Assembly (NCBI GenBank): GCA_007922195.1
Contig: ML682121.1
Coordinates: 1,578,017-1,642,016 of the forward strand
Reading direction: 5' to 3'
DNA: 64,000 nucleotides
Source of the DNA: Podocnemis expansa
Taxonomy: Eukaryota > Chordata > Testudines > Podocnemididae
Both the position numbers and the translations under genes were made by a program. The notes beneath the pieces were generated by a model. It was not told the DNA's origin. It saw only the letters and a list, made by a program, of their open reading frames with translations, and made no database searches. The first letter of the stretch is position 1. Each line of letters begins with the position of its first letter. Of the stretch, positions 40,446 to 55,176 are shown in pieces.

Positions 40446-42591
40446 CCCCACAGAAACATTACCTAGGCCTGGAAAAAGTTGTTTTCTTCAGTAATTTTGC
40501 TAATTCCTTCTTAAAGTCTCTGAATTATTTACATGGTCTCTCATGTTCCCCCTGCTGGGTTGCCAACTTTTCACTAATCTATTTCACCATTTTTGGGTGA
40601 ATCATGTGCTCCTTTGTATCAACTCCTTTATTCTACAGGTCATGGGAGGATGTGTCCCTCCAGCTGGGAAAGTCCATGAGGTCCAGGTTGGGGAGACAGT
40701 GTTATCCAGGGTTTTTAGAACAAATCCAGTGGTAACTTAACTCGGTTTTTCTGTAAGCAGCAAGGAATAAATTATGTCTGCTTAATGATTGGTACAAATG
40801 AGTTATTTTACCTACAATATTTTTATAAAGTTTAGAGCCCATGCATGCATGCACACATGCTCTGGAACATTTAACACATTTATTTAAATCCCTTTGCAAT
40901 TAGTTTTTGTTTAGGCTGGCTTTTGTCTTTTTTTGGATATTTATACTGCTTTTGGGATGGGGGAATAAAGAAAGAAGAAGCAAAAGGAGGGAGAACGGTG
41001 TTTGGAAAATGACTTAGGCAGGAAGGAAAACCTAAGCCAAGGAAAAAGTATAGTAGGCAACAAGAGATTTAGAAGTGGGACTCCTTGAGCCAAAACATCT
41101 GGGGACCCATGGGTCTCACCCATATTTTGGCCCTGAAAGAATAGTGTGGTTACTGCCATATTGGCTGGAGTAAGACTGTGCGTTCCACCTATTTTTACCA
41201 ACCATTTTAAGGCTGCAATCTGATTTATTAAGCTAACCAATTTTCCTGCTACCCTACGGTGGTTTGAGTTGACGGGTTTTAATATTTCCCTGCTTCATTT
41301 CTTGTTGGTTACTGCCTCAGGGTCCAGTGGTTTTTTTAATTGTGGTGTTTATTATGGGGCTGTGTGTGGGACTTCTGCAAATTACTCAGTGTTTTAAGCA
41401 AGGGACTGTCTAGAAACTGCCCAAAAGAGCCCAAAGGAAATAAAAGCTCAAGTGGATTTTTCCTTCTAGTATTATTATTAGAAGAATACAAGTCAGGTTC
41501 CTTCTTTGACCCCTTCTTTGTTTTTTTGACATGGTGTTGAGAGCACAGTGTTGTTTTTTCCATTCTCTGTGATCTGCCTCGGTTTGACAGCTGCTTTTGC
41601 TTTTCATTGTAAACTGATCTGAAGACTATGACACAGGGAAATTACAGGTTACTACCATGCTGTACAGTTCTTCCCTTCTGCACAGCAAATCAACAAACAA
41701 AATAGTTGTATCAGTCATCCCTTTCTCTACACTGCTCCTGGCTGATTTGCCAACTGTTACCCAGTGTTATTAGTATGCAGATAATGGTAACTTAACTGGG
41801 CTTTTTAGGTGATGTTAGTAATAAATTATTGAAGACTCAGATTGTTTATGTGCTAAATGATTGACGCAAGGTACAGTGCATTTACCTAAAATTCCTTTTT
41901 TATTGGATTTTAAGCAAACATAAATGTGCTATAGCATTCAGGTTAGAGCATTTTAAACACTTATATTAACCCAAGTTTGAAATGGTTTTGAGGAATTAAC
42001 AGCCAGGCATTTGGGAGTCTTCCTTCCATCCAGCAGCTTGGGCATTTAATGGCTAGCTTTTCTTTGGGCAAAAATCCTTCTCGTTTGAACAAAGCATATA
42101 ACTGAGAATAATATTTAGTGGGTTAAAAACCCTCTTTAAAAATAATGTTACAAAGTATTTTTTATTATTAAATAATTTTTGGTTATAACAATAATAAAAT
42201 TTAAATGTTGGGCACTTCAAGGTTGGCTTATTGAACTCTTTTTTTTGTGAAACGTTACATTTTTAAAGTTTTAACAAAACTGAAAACGTAAGAGCTGCCT
42301 GAGCTTGCTGTTTAAGACCTAAGATTTCTTTTCCTATGTGATTTGTTTACAGTTAGCCGTGGCTGAACACGCAGAGTGGCTGAGTACTAGTACTGTTACA
42401 TTTGGGCTACACACCAGAATGCCAAATTTTAGGCTACAACAAGGGTGACTTCTGCTATCTCTATTGAAGTAAAAGGACCTGGACCTCAATTCCACTAGGA
42501 TTTTCCATGGAATTAGTCACCTTGGTGTATAATATCTGTTTTGCAGTGAAGACATAGGCCATACACAGTAGCTGATGTTTTCTAGCACAGT
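40446..42591 (+). other. Duplicated 3' flank of locus D, present as two tandem parts
   Basis: The part from 40680 ('ggtaacttaactcgg', 'aaggaataaatta') is repeated from about 41790 ('ggtaacttaactggg', 'agtaataaattatt'), and the rest to 42590 matches the flank of C. No finger exon lies between the two parts. Confidence 0.45.
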
Positions 42592-43662
42592 GGTTCCCAC
42601 CGTGTGGGCCGTGGACCATTGGTGGTTCATGAAGATACAGCAGGTAGTTTGTGGGAGGAAAATAAAAAGATAATGTAATAATATAATCCTGTGTACCTCT
42701 TATGTATCATATTTGGTATTACATTATTATTTGCAATGTCATTTGCTTCACAGACAACCTTGTGTAATATAACATTCTCTTGACATCTGCAAAACAACAT
42801 CAGCCTCCTCATTAGGTAAGTGTTATCTTTTTCCCAGGGGTAAGCAGGGCTATCCTTGGGGGGGGGGGGGTTTGAGCCCGGGGCCAATTGGACTGGCGGG
42901 GGCACGATGGGGTGGGAGCAAGCCTGCATTTGTGCTCCCTTAACCCACCCCATGCCTGACAGCCCCCCTCACAGAGGATGTGGGGGGACATCAGCCCCAT
43001 GCCCCATGGAGAGGGGACCTGTGCAAGCTGGGCCCTGCTGAGGGGCTGTAGGGGGAGCCAGGCTGGCCTGCACTAGGGCTGGATTAGAGGGGTCCCATTG
43101 GGGTGGGCTGCTTAGTTTTGGCACCCCCATGCTGACCGGAATGGCAGCAGGGCAGCCATGATGCCCAATGCTGGCCATTAATGTTCAGTGGTGAGGGAGT
43201 CGGGGCCACAGGCCAGAGGTCACCCTTCCTCTCTAAGCCGCTCGGCGCAGCGCTCCGGCCTGCCCCATTCCCAGGCGGCTGGTCTATCCCAGGGGCTAGG
43301 GTGGACCAGCATGTGGCCGAGGCTCTATAGGGCTGGAACGCTGCAAGGAGCTGAGGGAGGGTGGACAGTGGCCCTGGCCCCTCCTCAGTGATGAACAGGG
43401 CCTGGGGGCAGCAATCTGGAGGCCGCTTGTTCCCCACGGATGGCCCTGCTGGTAGGCCTACTGCAGGTAAATGTACTGTGATGAGTGCAATATATTTGTG
43501 GGTGAGCATAATTAATTAGTAGAAGTGGCTGCATTTTTAGTACTATACATGTTTGATTCCTGTTAACCATAGACTATGTTAAAATGTTTTAAATGGCTTG
43601 CTTACATGGTGATCACAAAGCTTTCGTTGAAGACGTAGTGAGCCGCATAAAGGAAATGGTTG
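42592..43662. mobile_element. Probable hAT-type element about 1.07 kb
   Basis: Ends 'cagtggttcccaccgtgtgg' and 'aatggttgggaactg' are inverted. The GC-rich middle 42850-43440 looks like a separate insert. No transposase frame seen. Confidence 0.45.
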
Positions 43663-43859
43663 GGAACTGCAGCTTTAGCACTTTTACTTATAAGCTGGCC
43701 TAAGCTCCATCACCTTTCCTTCTCCAAAGAAACCTGGAGCGTTTCATCTCACTTCTTTTGTTCCTTCCGTAACAAAGAGACAGACTCACCAAGTTCCCCT
43801 TTGGGCACAAATCCCTCATGCCCGTTTCTTCTCACAGTTCAGTAGATGGTGGTGAGAGG

Positions 43860-45830
43860 TCATTGAATCCGGTCCCTTGCACTCATGGCAGGTGCTTGTC
43901 TATCCTGCTCTTAAAAACTTCCCATCTTGGAGATTCCACAACTTGCAACTTATTCCAGTGGTTAATCACCCGGACAGTTAGGAATTTTTTCTAACGTCCA
44001 ACCTAAACCTCCCTTGCTGTAATTTAAGGCCCTTGCTTCTTGTCTTGTCATCAATAGTTGAGGAGAACAGTTTTTCTCCCTCTACATCCTAACAACCTTT
44101 TAGATACTTGAACACTGTTATCATGTCCCCTCTCAGCCTCCTCTTTTCTGGACTAAACAAACTCAGCTCTTTCAATCTTCCCTCATAAGTGAAGAGATCC
44201 AGACCTTTAATCATTTTTGATGCTCTTTGCTGGACTTTCTCCAGTTAGTCCACATTTCCATGAAATGTGGTGCCCAAAACTGGACACGGTATTCCAGTTG
44301 CGGCCCAATGAGCATGGAGTGGTGTGGAAGAATTACTCTCGCGTCTTGCCTACAATACTCCTGTTAATACATCCCAAAACGGTGTTTGTTTTTCTTGCAG
44401 AAACGTTAAACTATCGATTCATATTGAGCTTGTTGCTACCATATGACACCTAGACCCCTTTCCGCAGTACTCCTTCCTAGGCAGTCATTGCCTATTTTGT
44501 ACGTGTGCAATGGATTTTTCTTACCAAGTGGAGTACTGAATTTCATTCTCTTTGCCTCAGATCATTTCACCAGTTTTTGTCCAAATCATTTTGAATTGTG
44601 ATCCTATGCTCCAAAGTACTTGCAACCCCTCTCGGTGTGGTGTCATTGGCAAACTTTATAATGTACTATCTATGCCGGGGTGTCAAACACATTTCAGTGT
44701 GTGGGGCGCCACATTGGAGGGCAGGACACCTGTTGCGGGCCATGTGTCAGCACAGGCTCCCCAACCCTTTCCCCTGCCACATTCAGAGTGACATGGGCTC
44801 TTCTTTCCCCTCCCCAACCATGCAGGCTCAGACACCTTCCCTTTTCCCTGCCCAGTGGGCTCCCCTTCCCCACACTGGCTCCCAGACCCTCTCCTGCTGG
44901 GCAGCTCCCGGACATCTCTTCACTTTCCACTTTCCCTACCATGTGGTGGCAGGCAATTAGTCTGTCACAGTCACAGTCACAGGCAGAGTGGGCTCCTGCC
45001 TCCCCCCTTCCCACCCACTCACTGTCAGTCATTCAGCATTCTGGTCTTTGGTTGGGCTCAGTCCTGGCTGGCCTTTGATTGGCTCATTCCCGCATGGGCC
45101 CCTGCTACTTATTTGTGATTTGTACAACGTCCTGTCAGTCAAATTAGCATGGTGGCTGACAGTGAACAGTTGGGGTGGGGGCGGAGTGGCGGCTCTCCAG
45201 GAGCCCAGGCCAGCCTGCTGTGACTGAGAGTCTGATGGGTTGGCAGACCACAGCAGAGCTGAGCCGGGATTGGCTGGAGCACTTGCTTTGTTTTCCCGTG
45301 CTCTGACTCAGATCATGCTTAGCCCTGCTCCGCTGGCAGCAGCTTGTCTTTGCCGTTCGCTGCTGCTGCTGCAGGGAGTTCCCAGGCCCAGTCCAGGCAG
45401 CAGATTAGCGGGCCAGATCAGTGCCCTTGGAGGGGCCAGACGCGGCCCGAGGGCTGTGAATTTGACACCCTGGTCTATGCCGTCATCTAAATCATTGATG
45501 AAAATATTGAACAGAAGCAGACCAGAATACCCTGCTTGTTGTGCCCTTCTAGCATGATTGTGAACCGTTGATTACCACTCTCTGGGAGTGGTTATCCAAC
45601 CAGTTATGTACCCATCTTATAGTAGCTCCATCTAGGTTGTATTTCCCTAGTTTGTTAATGGGAAGGTGATGCGAGACTATATCAAAAGCCTTATTGAAGG
45701 CTAGCTACACCATATCTAATGCTTCCCCTCTATCCACAAGCCTTGTTACCCTGTCACAGAAAGCTATCAGGTTGGTTTGACACAATTTGTTCTTGGTAAA
45801 TCCATACTGACTATCACTTAGCACCTGCCA
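43860..45830 (-). mobile_element. CR1 LINE 3' half, interrupted by a hAT element
   Basis: Minus-strand CR1: 'caacctaaacctcccttgctg', 'tgcccaaaactggacacgg', 'atcattgatgaaaatattgaa', 'gttggtttgacacaatttg'. It is interrupted at 44677-45473 and continues without loss on the other side. Confidence 0.7.
44677..45473. mobile_element. hAT-type element, 797 bp, 8-bp target duplication
   Basis: tctatgcc at 44669-44676 and 45474-45481 flank ends GGGGTGTCAAAC / ATTTGACACCCTGG. The inside is CG-rich and has no transposase. The overlapping frames there are chance. Confidence 0.85.
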
Positions 45831-45960
45831 ATAGGAAAGATTATGCAAACTTTAGGACATGCTAACAAAAAAAGAGCAGAGTTTTTAAAATCTCCACTCT
45901 GAAACTGTGACCTGGAGACATCAAAATGTGTGATTCTGAAGTAAGTGCCTATGATCACAG

Positions 45961-46210
45961 TAAAACAAACGAACATGGACTCCTGTGTCACTGAAAGACT
46001 AACAAATATATTTATTGCATGAGGTATCGTGGGAGAAAATCCCACTTTATCAAACACTTTAAAGAATCTTCAAAGCATCTGAGGAAGTGGGATTTATTTT
46101 TCTCCCACAAAAGCTCATGGAATAAATATATTTGTTAGTCTTTAAGTGACACAGAACTCCTCATTTGCTTGTTTTACTGAACTAGACTAACATGGCTGCC
46201 CCTTTGGACT
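45961..46210. mobile_element. Penelope-like copy with 12-bp target duplication
   Basis: ctatgatcacag at 45949-45960 and 46211-46222. The right end is complete (ctgcccctttgga); the left end lacks the first 30 bp of the unit, so the copy is truncated on one side only. Confidence 0.75.
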
Positions 46211-46494
46211 ATGATCACAGCGTTGTTCAACTGTTCAGGTCAATATTGTCTCAGGTGATCAAGGGGAGAATTGCAAAAGAGTGACTTGGAGCACTGCAAA
46301 ATCCCCTTGTATTTGGTTCACAAACTCTTACTCCTGATGATATCCCCATGCTAACCTTGTAAATTAGTAAATGCTGGTCTTGAACTGTGCAGATGTGGAG
46401 GAAATAGCAGTGGCGTTCATGAAGTCACCCTTTGTAGTTGCTGTCATTTTGTATAATGCAAAATCAGTGTTGAGTCTGAAACCAGCTTCAGAAA
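46211..46494. other. Intergenic, nothing recognised
   Basis: No gene or repeat border seen. Confidence 0.3.
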
Positions 46495-46930
46495 ACTAAT
46501 AAAAACATAAAAGGTGTTCTGTGGCACTTTTAAAGACTAATAAATTTATTTTTTGCATGAGCTTTCATGGGTGCTGTCCCACTTCATCAGATGCTAGAAA
46601 ATGGAAAACTTAACAGTATGGGAGAGAAAGTTAAATCCTGTGATTACACTTTACTGCATCTGGTCAGATTATTTCAGCAAATCAAACAAGTTGTACAGAG
46701 TCAAACAGGGTGAAACAACATATCAGAAAGTGATAAGAGTGAGAGAGATGAGAATTATCATTTGTAATGAAAAAACAAGGAGTCCTGTGGCATTTTTAAA
46801 GACTAATGTTTGTAATGAGAAAGCCAGTTCACGTCTCTATTCAAACCCAAGTAGATGGTGTCAAGTTTGCATATGAATTCTAACTCTGTGGTTGCTCTTT
46901 GAACCACTGTCTGAGAGGACTCCTACGTAC
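46495..46930 (-). mobile_element. Longer Penelope-like fragment with canonical hammerhead-like core
   Basis: Minus-strand core CTGATGA (46584-46590), stem tggga..tccca-like, GAAA (46563-46566), then GCTCATGC. The sequence runs on into interior 'cagcaaatcaaacaagttg' and 'gtgtcaagtttgcatatgaattc'. A later 38-bp insert of the same family is at 46771-46808. Confidence 0.6.
46771..46808. mobile_element. 38-bp Penelope-like micro-insert with 10-bp duplication
   Basis: tttgtaatga at 46761-46770 and 46809-46818 flank only 'aaaaacaaggagtcctgtgg' plus 'catttttaaagactaatg', the constant end of the family. Confidence 0.75.
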
Positions 46931-47990
46931 TGCTCCGAATTGACGCGTACCACTCGTGGCACAGGTGCTGGAGGTTGCTGACCTGTTTTAAGCCATGAGG
47001 ACACATCTTGAGGAACATCACAGAGTGAACCCTCATAGCCATACATGTGATTGCACCAAACGCGTCACTGTAACAGTTTAGGGTATGACGTGAGGAGTCC
47101 CAAACCATTTTACGTGACCACCTTTGAATCAAACAACACGCAATTACACTGTAAGGATGGTCATGGCGATGGCGGGGTGTCACATCAGGTCTGTGACACT
47201 GCCACCTCCAAGCCTAAAGAGTTGAATTGATCAAAACCATCAAACCATGACTGCCAAGTGAGAGGTGCTCACAAAACTGTGTTTTGGTAAACTGTGAGAG
47301 GTGGCGGGTGTGATAGGTAGCGCTTTGGGTCCTTTCCCGAAAGGAGTGTATCAATCCCTTATTGGGCAATGCAGACCCTGAGGGGTCACTGTGAAGTCTA
47401 CAGCCGTGCTAGGCAAGGCCTGGGTCCTTCCGAAGTGATGTTACTCTGCTTCCAAGTCCAACAGCCCCTGGGCTGTGGCTCCTTGCACAAGTACACTGGG
47501 CTGCGGCCAGTCCTTTGCAGCAATGCCCTACCCCGAACACGTTACCACCTCCTCACAGTTACGCCTTCTGGCTCTACAACCCTCCTAGTGGGATCCGGAA
47601 GTAAATCTCCCTCCCTGTGGTCCTGCTCCTTGCTGATGCCTCTGTTGGGCTTTTAACTCTGACTTTCTGCCAGGGAGATACAGCCTGTCTGCTGGGGAGG
47701 GGCCTTTCTGGCTGCTGAGGAAACTGGGGGCTCCCCCTCTTATGGGATGGGTTAGTACACCCCTCCCCAGAAGGACAGAGTATGAAAAAGATACATTGCT
47801 GACATAATGGGAAAGGGGAGAATCCCTCTGACAGCCCCTTGGTTTGAATTATCACAAAATTTGCTATAAGCATATTTCAAATGAAAAAAAAATGGTACTA
47901 AAAAAAATCACTGATTTTCATCACAGCCCACAGCAATGCTTAAAACAGTCACTTTGGTGTGGGAGGAACAGCAGAAATGAGATGCTCTGA
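46931..47990. other. Unassigned
   Basis: No gene. Frames on both strands are short and motif-free. Confidence 0.3.
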
Positions 47991-48760
47991 ATTTCTTTAG
48001 CCAGAGAAAACAGAGTTTAGCTGCGTTTATGGGTAAACATGCTAGGCAACCTCAGCTACGATATAGGGGCTATGCTTTTACTGCAGGAAAAGGTGTGGTT
48101 TTACATTAAGCTCACTAACTCCATGGAAAAGTCTAGGGGAGTTGAAGTCACGTCATTTTACTTTGATAGAGCTAGCTGAAGACATCCCTCTGTGCACCCC
48201 AAAATGTAACAGAACTGCTGTCAGCCATTCTGTGTGTTTAGCCATAGCTAGCTGTGAGCCAAATATCGCAGAGCAAAAAAAAAAAAAAAAATCTTGGGCC
48301 CTAAAAGGCAAGGCCAAGCAGCTGTATGTTTGCAGTTTTGCTAATTAAATTTAAAAAAAAAAAAAAAGTTAAGGTTTATTAAAAATTTTTAAAGTTCAAA
48401 CAACCAATCTTAGTTTTAAGTGCTTCTGACATAAATTTTATTGTTATAATTTAAAAATGCTTTAATAATTAAAAAGAGTTTGCTAAGATATAAAAAAATT
48501 GGTAACCCATGAGGAGGTACTACAGTATCCCATTTTAAGTCATATGCTCTGATCAAGTTAGAAAGGTTTAAAGCAATCAGAGAAAGACTTTTGGCCAAAG
48601 AAAAGTCACAGAAACACCCCAGGTGCCAGATGGAAGGAGCCTGGTTGTTAATTCCTCAAAATGGTTTTAAACTTTAGTAAATATAAATGTTTAAAATGCT
48701 CTAAAACTGGGGTTACAGCATAGGGGAGTATGGATGTGTGCATAAAATCTAATACAAATG
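47991..48760 (-). repeat. Orphan 3' flank of a zinc-finger gene, minus orientation
   Basis: Matches 50700-51370 behind locus E in order ('caagctca', 'caccccaaa.tgttacagaactgctg', 'gcagttttgctaatta', 'ggtaa.cc.taagaag'-like), but no finger exon precedes it on the minus strand. Confidence 0.55.
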
Positions 48761-48879
48761 TAATTTTAGGAAAGAACAACCTACTTGGGGAAACTGAAAG
48801 AGCACAGTTAGAGTTCAAAGAACTTTTAAGAGGGAATAAGCAAAAGAAAAACAGGGGCATTGCTGCCCCAAAAATGGGT

Positions 48880-49300
48880 TTGGGACCCAGACATCCATGC
48901 ACCCCCCCAAAAGGTGCCAGTTCTCCAGCAGGAGCATGGGGACCAGGAGAGGGTTGTCAGGACCCTCCACCACTGCTACCCCCCTGGGGTCTTTCCACCC
49001 TGCCCTTCCACCAGTGGCTACCTTCCCCGCCTGCTCCCCGACACTCCTCGGCACCTTCCCCGCCTGCTGTGACCCCCCCGATCCTCTTGGCCCCAACCTT
49101 TCTTGTTGTCCCCACCCCTCCCCTGCCCACTCGCCACTTCCCCAACTCCCGAACCCCCTTCCCCACTCCTCTTGGCCCCCATCCCTTCCCCTTACACCAT
49201 TTCCGGGACCATTTAGGCCCTTCCCCACCTCTCTTGGCCCCCCAGCACTCCCCAACCCCCAGCCTTTCTCCCCCTTACCTGGCTGGAGCTACCTGCAGGG
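48880..49300. repeat. C-rich low-complexity tract
   Basis: Repeats of 'cttggccccc' and 'ccttccccacctcc' variants. The long proline-rich frames here come from this composition and are not treated as genes. Confidence 0.55.
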
Positions 49301-49914
49301 GCAGCCAGATCAGAGTTGCTCCTGTCCAGGCGGTTCCCGCCCTGAGCCACGTATCTGTGCATGCTCAGGGTGGAAGATCTGAAAAAGCTGCAGCCTGGCC
49401 ATGGGTCCCAGGCGACCACGGGTTGGATTTCAGCCCTGGCCCATGGGCACACATCACTCCTGGCCCCTGCTGGCTCCACTGCCAGCTGGGGGCTGAAATC
49501 AGCAAGGGACAAGAGACCAGCTCCTTTCCTTGCCAGGCTGAACCCGGCCACTAGCTAGGCAGCGGGGCAGCCAGGAAAAAATAGGTGCTGGTACACCATA
49601 CTGGAGCATACAGGCAGGAAAAAAGCCCTGCCAGGCCTGATCTGTCCCACAGGGAAAGCCCGATTTGTCTCCCAGGGCCAGATCCAGCCTCTGATGCTGA
49701 GCAGGCCCTGGATCCCCGGCTTCGGCCACTGGGGCTGGGCCAGCCCCATGTCCCCAACCCCACTGGGGGTCTATCGGACCTTTGCAGCCCCACGGCAGCT
49801 GGGCCCAAGTTCTCTGCCAGACCCAGGGCACTGGCACTGGGACTTGGTGCACGTGCCCCGTGTGCCCAGTGCCAGCGATGCCGCTAATGGAACTAGGAGG
49901 TTCTGCAAAGGGGC
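49301..49914. other. GC-rich unassigned segment
   Basis: No recognisable motif in any frame. Confidence 0.25.
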
Positions 49915-50300
49915 AAGTGACTAAACTAGGAGCAATGGTCTCAAGCTGAAGCAGGGGAGGTCCAGGTTGCGTATCAGGAAACGCTTTATCGCTTGGAGGG
50001 TAATGAAGCATTGGAACGGGTTGCCTAGGGCAGTGGTTCCCAACCTTTTCAGTAACATGGCACACTTCAATGAAACAAATAATGCCATGGTGCACCCACT
50101 TTTTTTTCAGCTGAAGTGACTGCTCATAAACGGCACATTGACTTACATTTGCTATGGGGTGACGGTGTTCCTAGAGAGGGTTGCAAAGTAGTGCATGCAA
50201 CTAGCTAAAGAAGGATCAAATGAATTCATGTTTCAAATCCACCGGGAAAAAATGCACGTCATCTTAATTCTGCCCTTTGACCACCTGCGTTTAGAAAGAT
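49915..50300 (+). mobile_element. CR1 3' fragment abutting a hAT-type fragment
   Basis: 49915-50028 is plus-strand CR1 ('aggagcaatggtctcaagctg', 'gaacgggttgcctag'). From 50029 'cagtggttcccaaccttttcag' continues as a copy of the element at 5087-5562 without its right end. Confidence 0.55.
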
Positions 50301-50690
50301 CGTGTCACCCCTCCAGACCCGTCTTCTTGCCCTTCTCAAGTCTCATCTTCTTCCTGAACAAGGTGGCCACTCCTCCAGGTCTCCACCTGTAGGAACTGTG
50401 GCAGCTGGCTGACCAGGAGGGCAAAGAGGTCTGGTCTGCATGTCTGTGGGTGGGGAAGGCCCATCCACCCTCTAGTGGCCTCTGCAGTGATCACACACCT
50501 GGTCCCCATCACTGAAATAACAAGTTAACATGTGGGGAAACTGAGGCACACTCCTACCACTCAAGAGAAAACTCCATGAATATCTCCACTTCATAAAAGA
50601 ACAGGGGAAATGGCGTTTTTTTAGATAATGGAAAGTGATGGTGCTTAGGTGAGCTTCTGAGTAAATGTTCCAGACAACCGCCACTAATAC
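50301..50690. other. Unassigned
   Basis: 50400-50580 resembles 57730-57900 ('ggtctgcat.tctgtgggtggg', 'tcacacacctggtccccatcac'), so it is duplicated outer flank of loci E and F. Confidence 0.35.
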
Positions 50691-51769
50691 AGAAAGCCTG
50701 TGTCTTTACTGAGGGAACAGTTCTGGTTTCACATCAAGCTCGCCGACTCCATGAAAATTCAAGGGGAGTTGAGGGCCAGTTCATTTTAGCTCCATACAGG
50801 TAGTTCAGGTTGCCCCTGTGTGCACCCCAAACTGTTACAGAACTGCTGCTAGACAAGCTGTGTGTTCAGCCCTGTCTAGCTGTAAACCAGACAGCACAGA
50901 GCAAAAACTAATCTTAGGCCCTAAAAAGCAAGGCCAGACAGCTGCATAATTGCAGTTTTGCTAATTAAAAAATGTTTTTTGAAGTTGAAAGACACATGCT
51001 TGGTCATACGTGCCTCTAACATACAAGTTTTATTATTGCGACAACAGAAAAGGCTTTAATTTTAGGAAACTATTTTGAATTATTAATGAAATTGGTAAGC
51101 CATAAGAAGATTGTTAGTAACCCACTAAAAGTTACATGCTTTGCTTTAAAATGATTTTTAAAAAAATTCTAACTTGAACAATCTGAGAAAAACTTTTGTC
51201 CATGCAGATGCGAACACCTAAATACTCTAGCTGCCAGATGGTAGGGGAGTCCCTTAAAGACTGGTTGTTAATTCCCCAAAACCATTTCAAGCTTTGGTAA
51301 ATAGCAATGTTTAAAATGCTCTAAGTCTACTGCTGCAGCACATATGCATACTTATGTGCTTACAATGTAAAAGAAAAGTAATTGGGTGAATAGGACTCTT
51401 GTTTGTGCCTATTATTTATCAGACAAAAAAGCTGTCCCCCCATTAAGTTATTCCTAACCCTGTCTCAAGAAAAACACAGTAGTTACCCCTGCTGGGGATC
51501 TAAAATCCAAGAGTAAGACCATGTCTCCCAGCCGGAGCTCACAGACATTCCTTGGAGGAGGGACACATGCTCCCATGACTCCTAGAACAAAGGCATCAAT
51601 CTAAAGGGAGTGATGGTAAAGTGAGCTAGAAGGGAGAAAAGGAGGCAACCTACCTGAGGGAGCAAAGAGACCACCATATACATAGATCAAACAGTTCAAA
51701 GAGGCTTTAAGAGGGAATTAGCAAAATCATTTAAAAAAAAATTGTCAGCCCAAGGTAAATTCTTTCTGA
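50691..51769 (-). other. Duplicated 3' flank of locus E
   Basis: Reverse-complement match to the flanks of A, C and D. AATAAA on the minus strand at 51772-51777 is the equivalent of the C and D candidate poly(A) signals. Confidence 0.5.
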
Positions 51770-51931
51770 TGTTTATTTCTCCTGCAATTTCTCTGACAGT
51801 ATAAATAGGCACTGAGTTCTGAGCAAAGATCTTCCAACACTCAGAGCATCCAGCGTTTCTATGAGGTGTGGCTCTTCTGATGTCTAATAAGGTCTCAGCT
51901 CCGACTGAAGTTTTTCCCACGCTCACTGCGT
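51770..51931 (-). pseudogene. Detached end of the locus E array plus fossil finger
   Basis: Past the frameshift the old frame reads [15 protein letters not shown], then a stop followed by CSECWKIFAQNSVPIY-like relic. Both first-position cysteines of that last finger are already arginine. Confidence 0.6.
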
Positions 51932-54344
<2,413 letters not shown>

Positions 54345-54367
54345 CTGCTCCCAGTGCATCCAGCACC
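54345..54367 (-). pseudogene. Locus E TRIM-type 23-bp exon
   Basis: 23 bp between acceptor ctctctag and donor cag|gtaggt, matching D 29209-29231. Confidence 0.55.
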
Positions 54368-54978
54368 CTAGAGAGAGAGAAAAAAAAGAAGCTGAGGACG
54401 TGCCTGGGTCTAATGAAGCCTCCTGCTCTACAGGGGAATCACCGTTGGTGCCTGTGGGATTTGGGGAATTTCAGAAACTCAAGTCGTTGTTCAGAGAACA
54501 ACGCTCATGTCTGCCCCAACCCCACTAGCAGGGACGTTTGCTCTCAGCAGCCTCAGCCATCCCTGCTGTGATCTTGCCACTGAAGCATGTTTCTTCCCCG
54601 GCTCTTTACAGGAAGAAAATGTTTCTCTGCCTTGACAAACAAATCCTCTGCAGTGCGCAGAGCCGCATGGTCCCACGGAGCCCAGGAAACCCATTAACTC
54701 ATTGGGAACCTCACAACGGAGGAGGGGATTTCCCCCTCCAAGTGTCTGCACAGACAGACATTTGCAGGGCAGGAGAGAGGATCCTGGGGCTGCAGCATCC
54801 AGGACTCGCAGGATCCATCCCCGGCTCTGCCACAGACTCACTGGGTGACTTGGGCAGGGTCCTGCCCCTCTCCCTTTGCCCCATGGAGACTGACCCCGCT
54901 CAGTAAACTTCTCTTGGGTCTGGGCCACTAAAGCTCCTATAGAAAAGCTGCAGGTTGGTATTTCAGTGACAGTCTGAC

Positions 54979-55176
54979 CTGCAGGGATTGGGTTCAGTGG
55001 CTGCTGCCCCTTCTCTCCTCCCTCCTCAATGAGCAGCGAAATCTCCCGGGACAGTCGGGAGAGGCCCTCGTCCCTTCTTTCTAGCTGCTCCAGGCAGGAC
55101 AGCTCCTGCCCTTCCAGAAACCCCGCAGCTCCTTCCACTCCTGGACGGTCTTCTGGCTCTCAGCCTCTGTCTGTGT
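54979..55176 (-). pseudogene. Locus E coiled-coil exon, frameshifted
   Basis: Acceptor tgtggttgcag and donor ctgcag|gtcaga are kept. It begins TQTEAESQKTVQEWKELRG in frame, but GGGGG of D is GGGG here, and further small deletions follow (198 bp versus 222). The second half continues in another frame as FLEGQELSCLEQLERRDEG. A TRIM-type coiled coil cannot be made from it as it stands. Confidence 0.65.

Noticed and set aside
44598..45118. Coding potential inside the 44.7-45.5 kb element
   Set aside because: No transposase motif; the frames fall within a non-autonomous hAT element.
48730..49554. Proline-rich 274-codon frame
   Set aside because: C-rich low-complexity sequence; frames are open on both strands.
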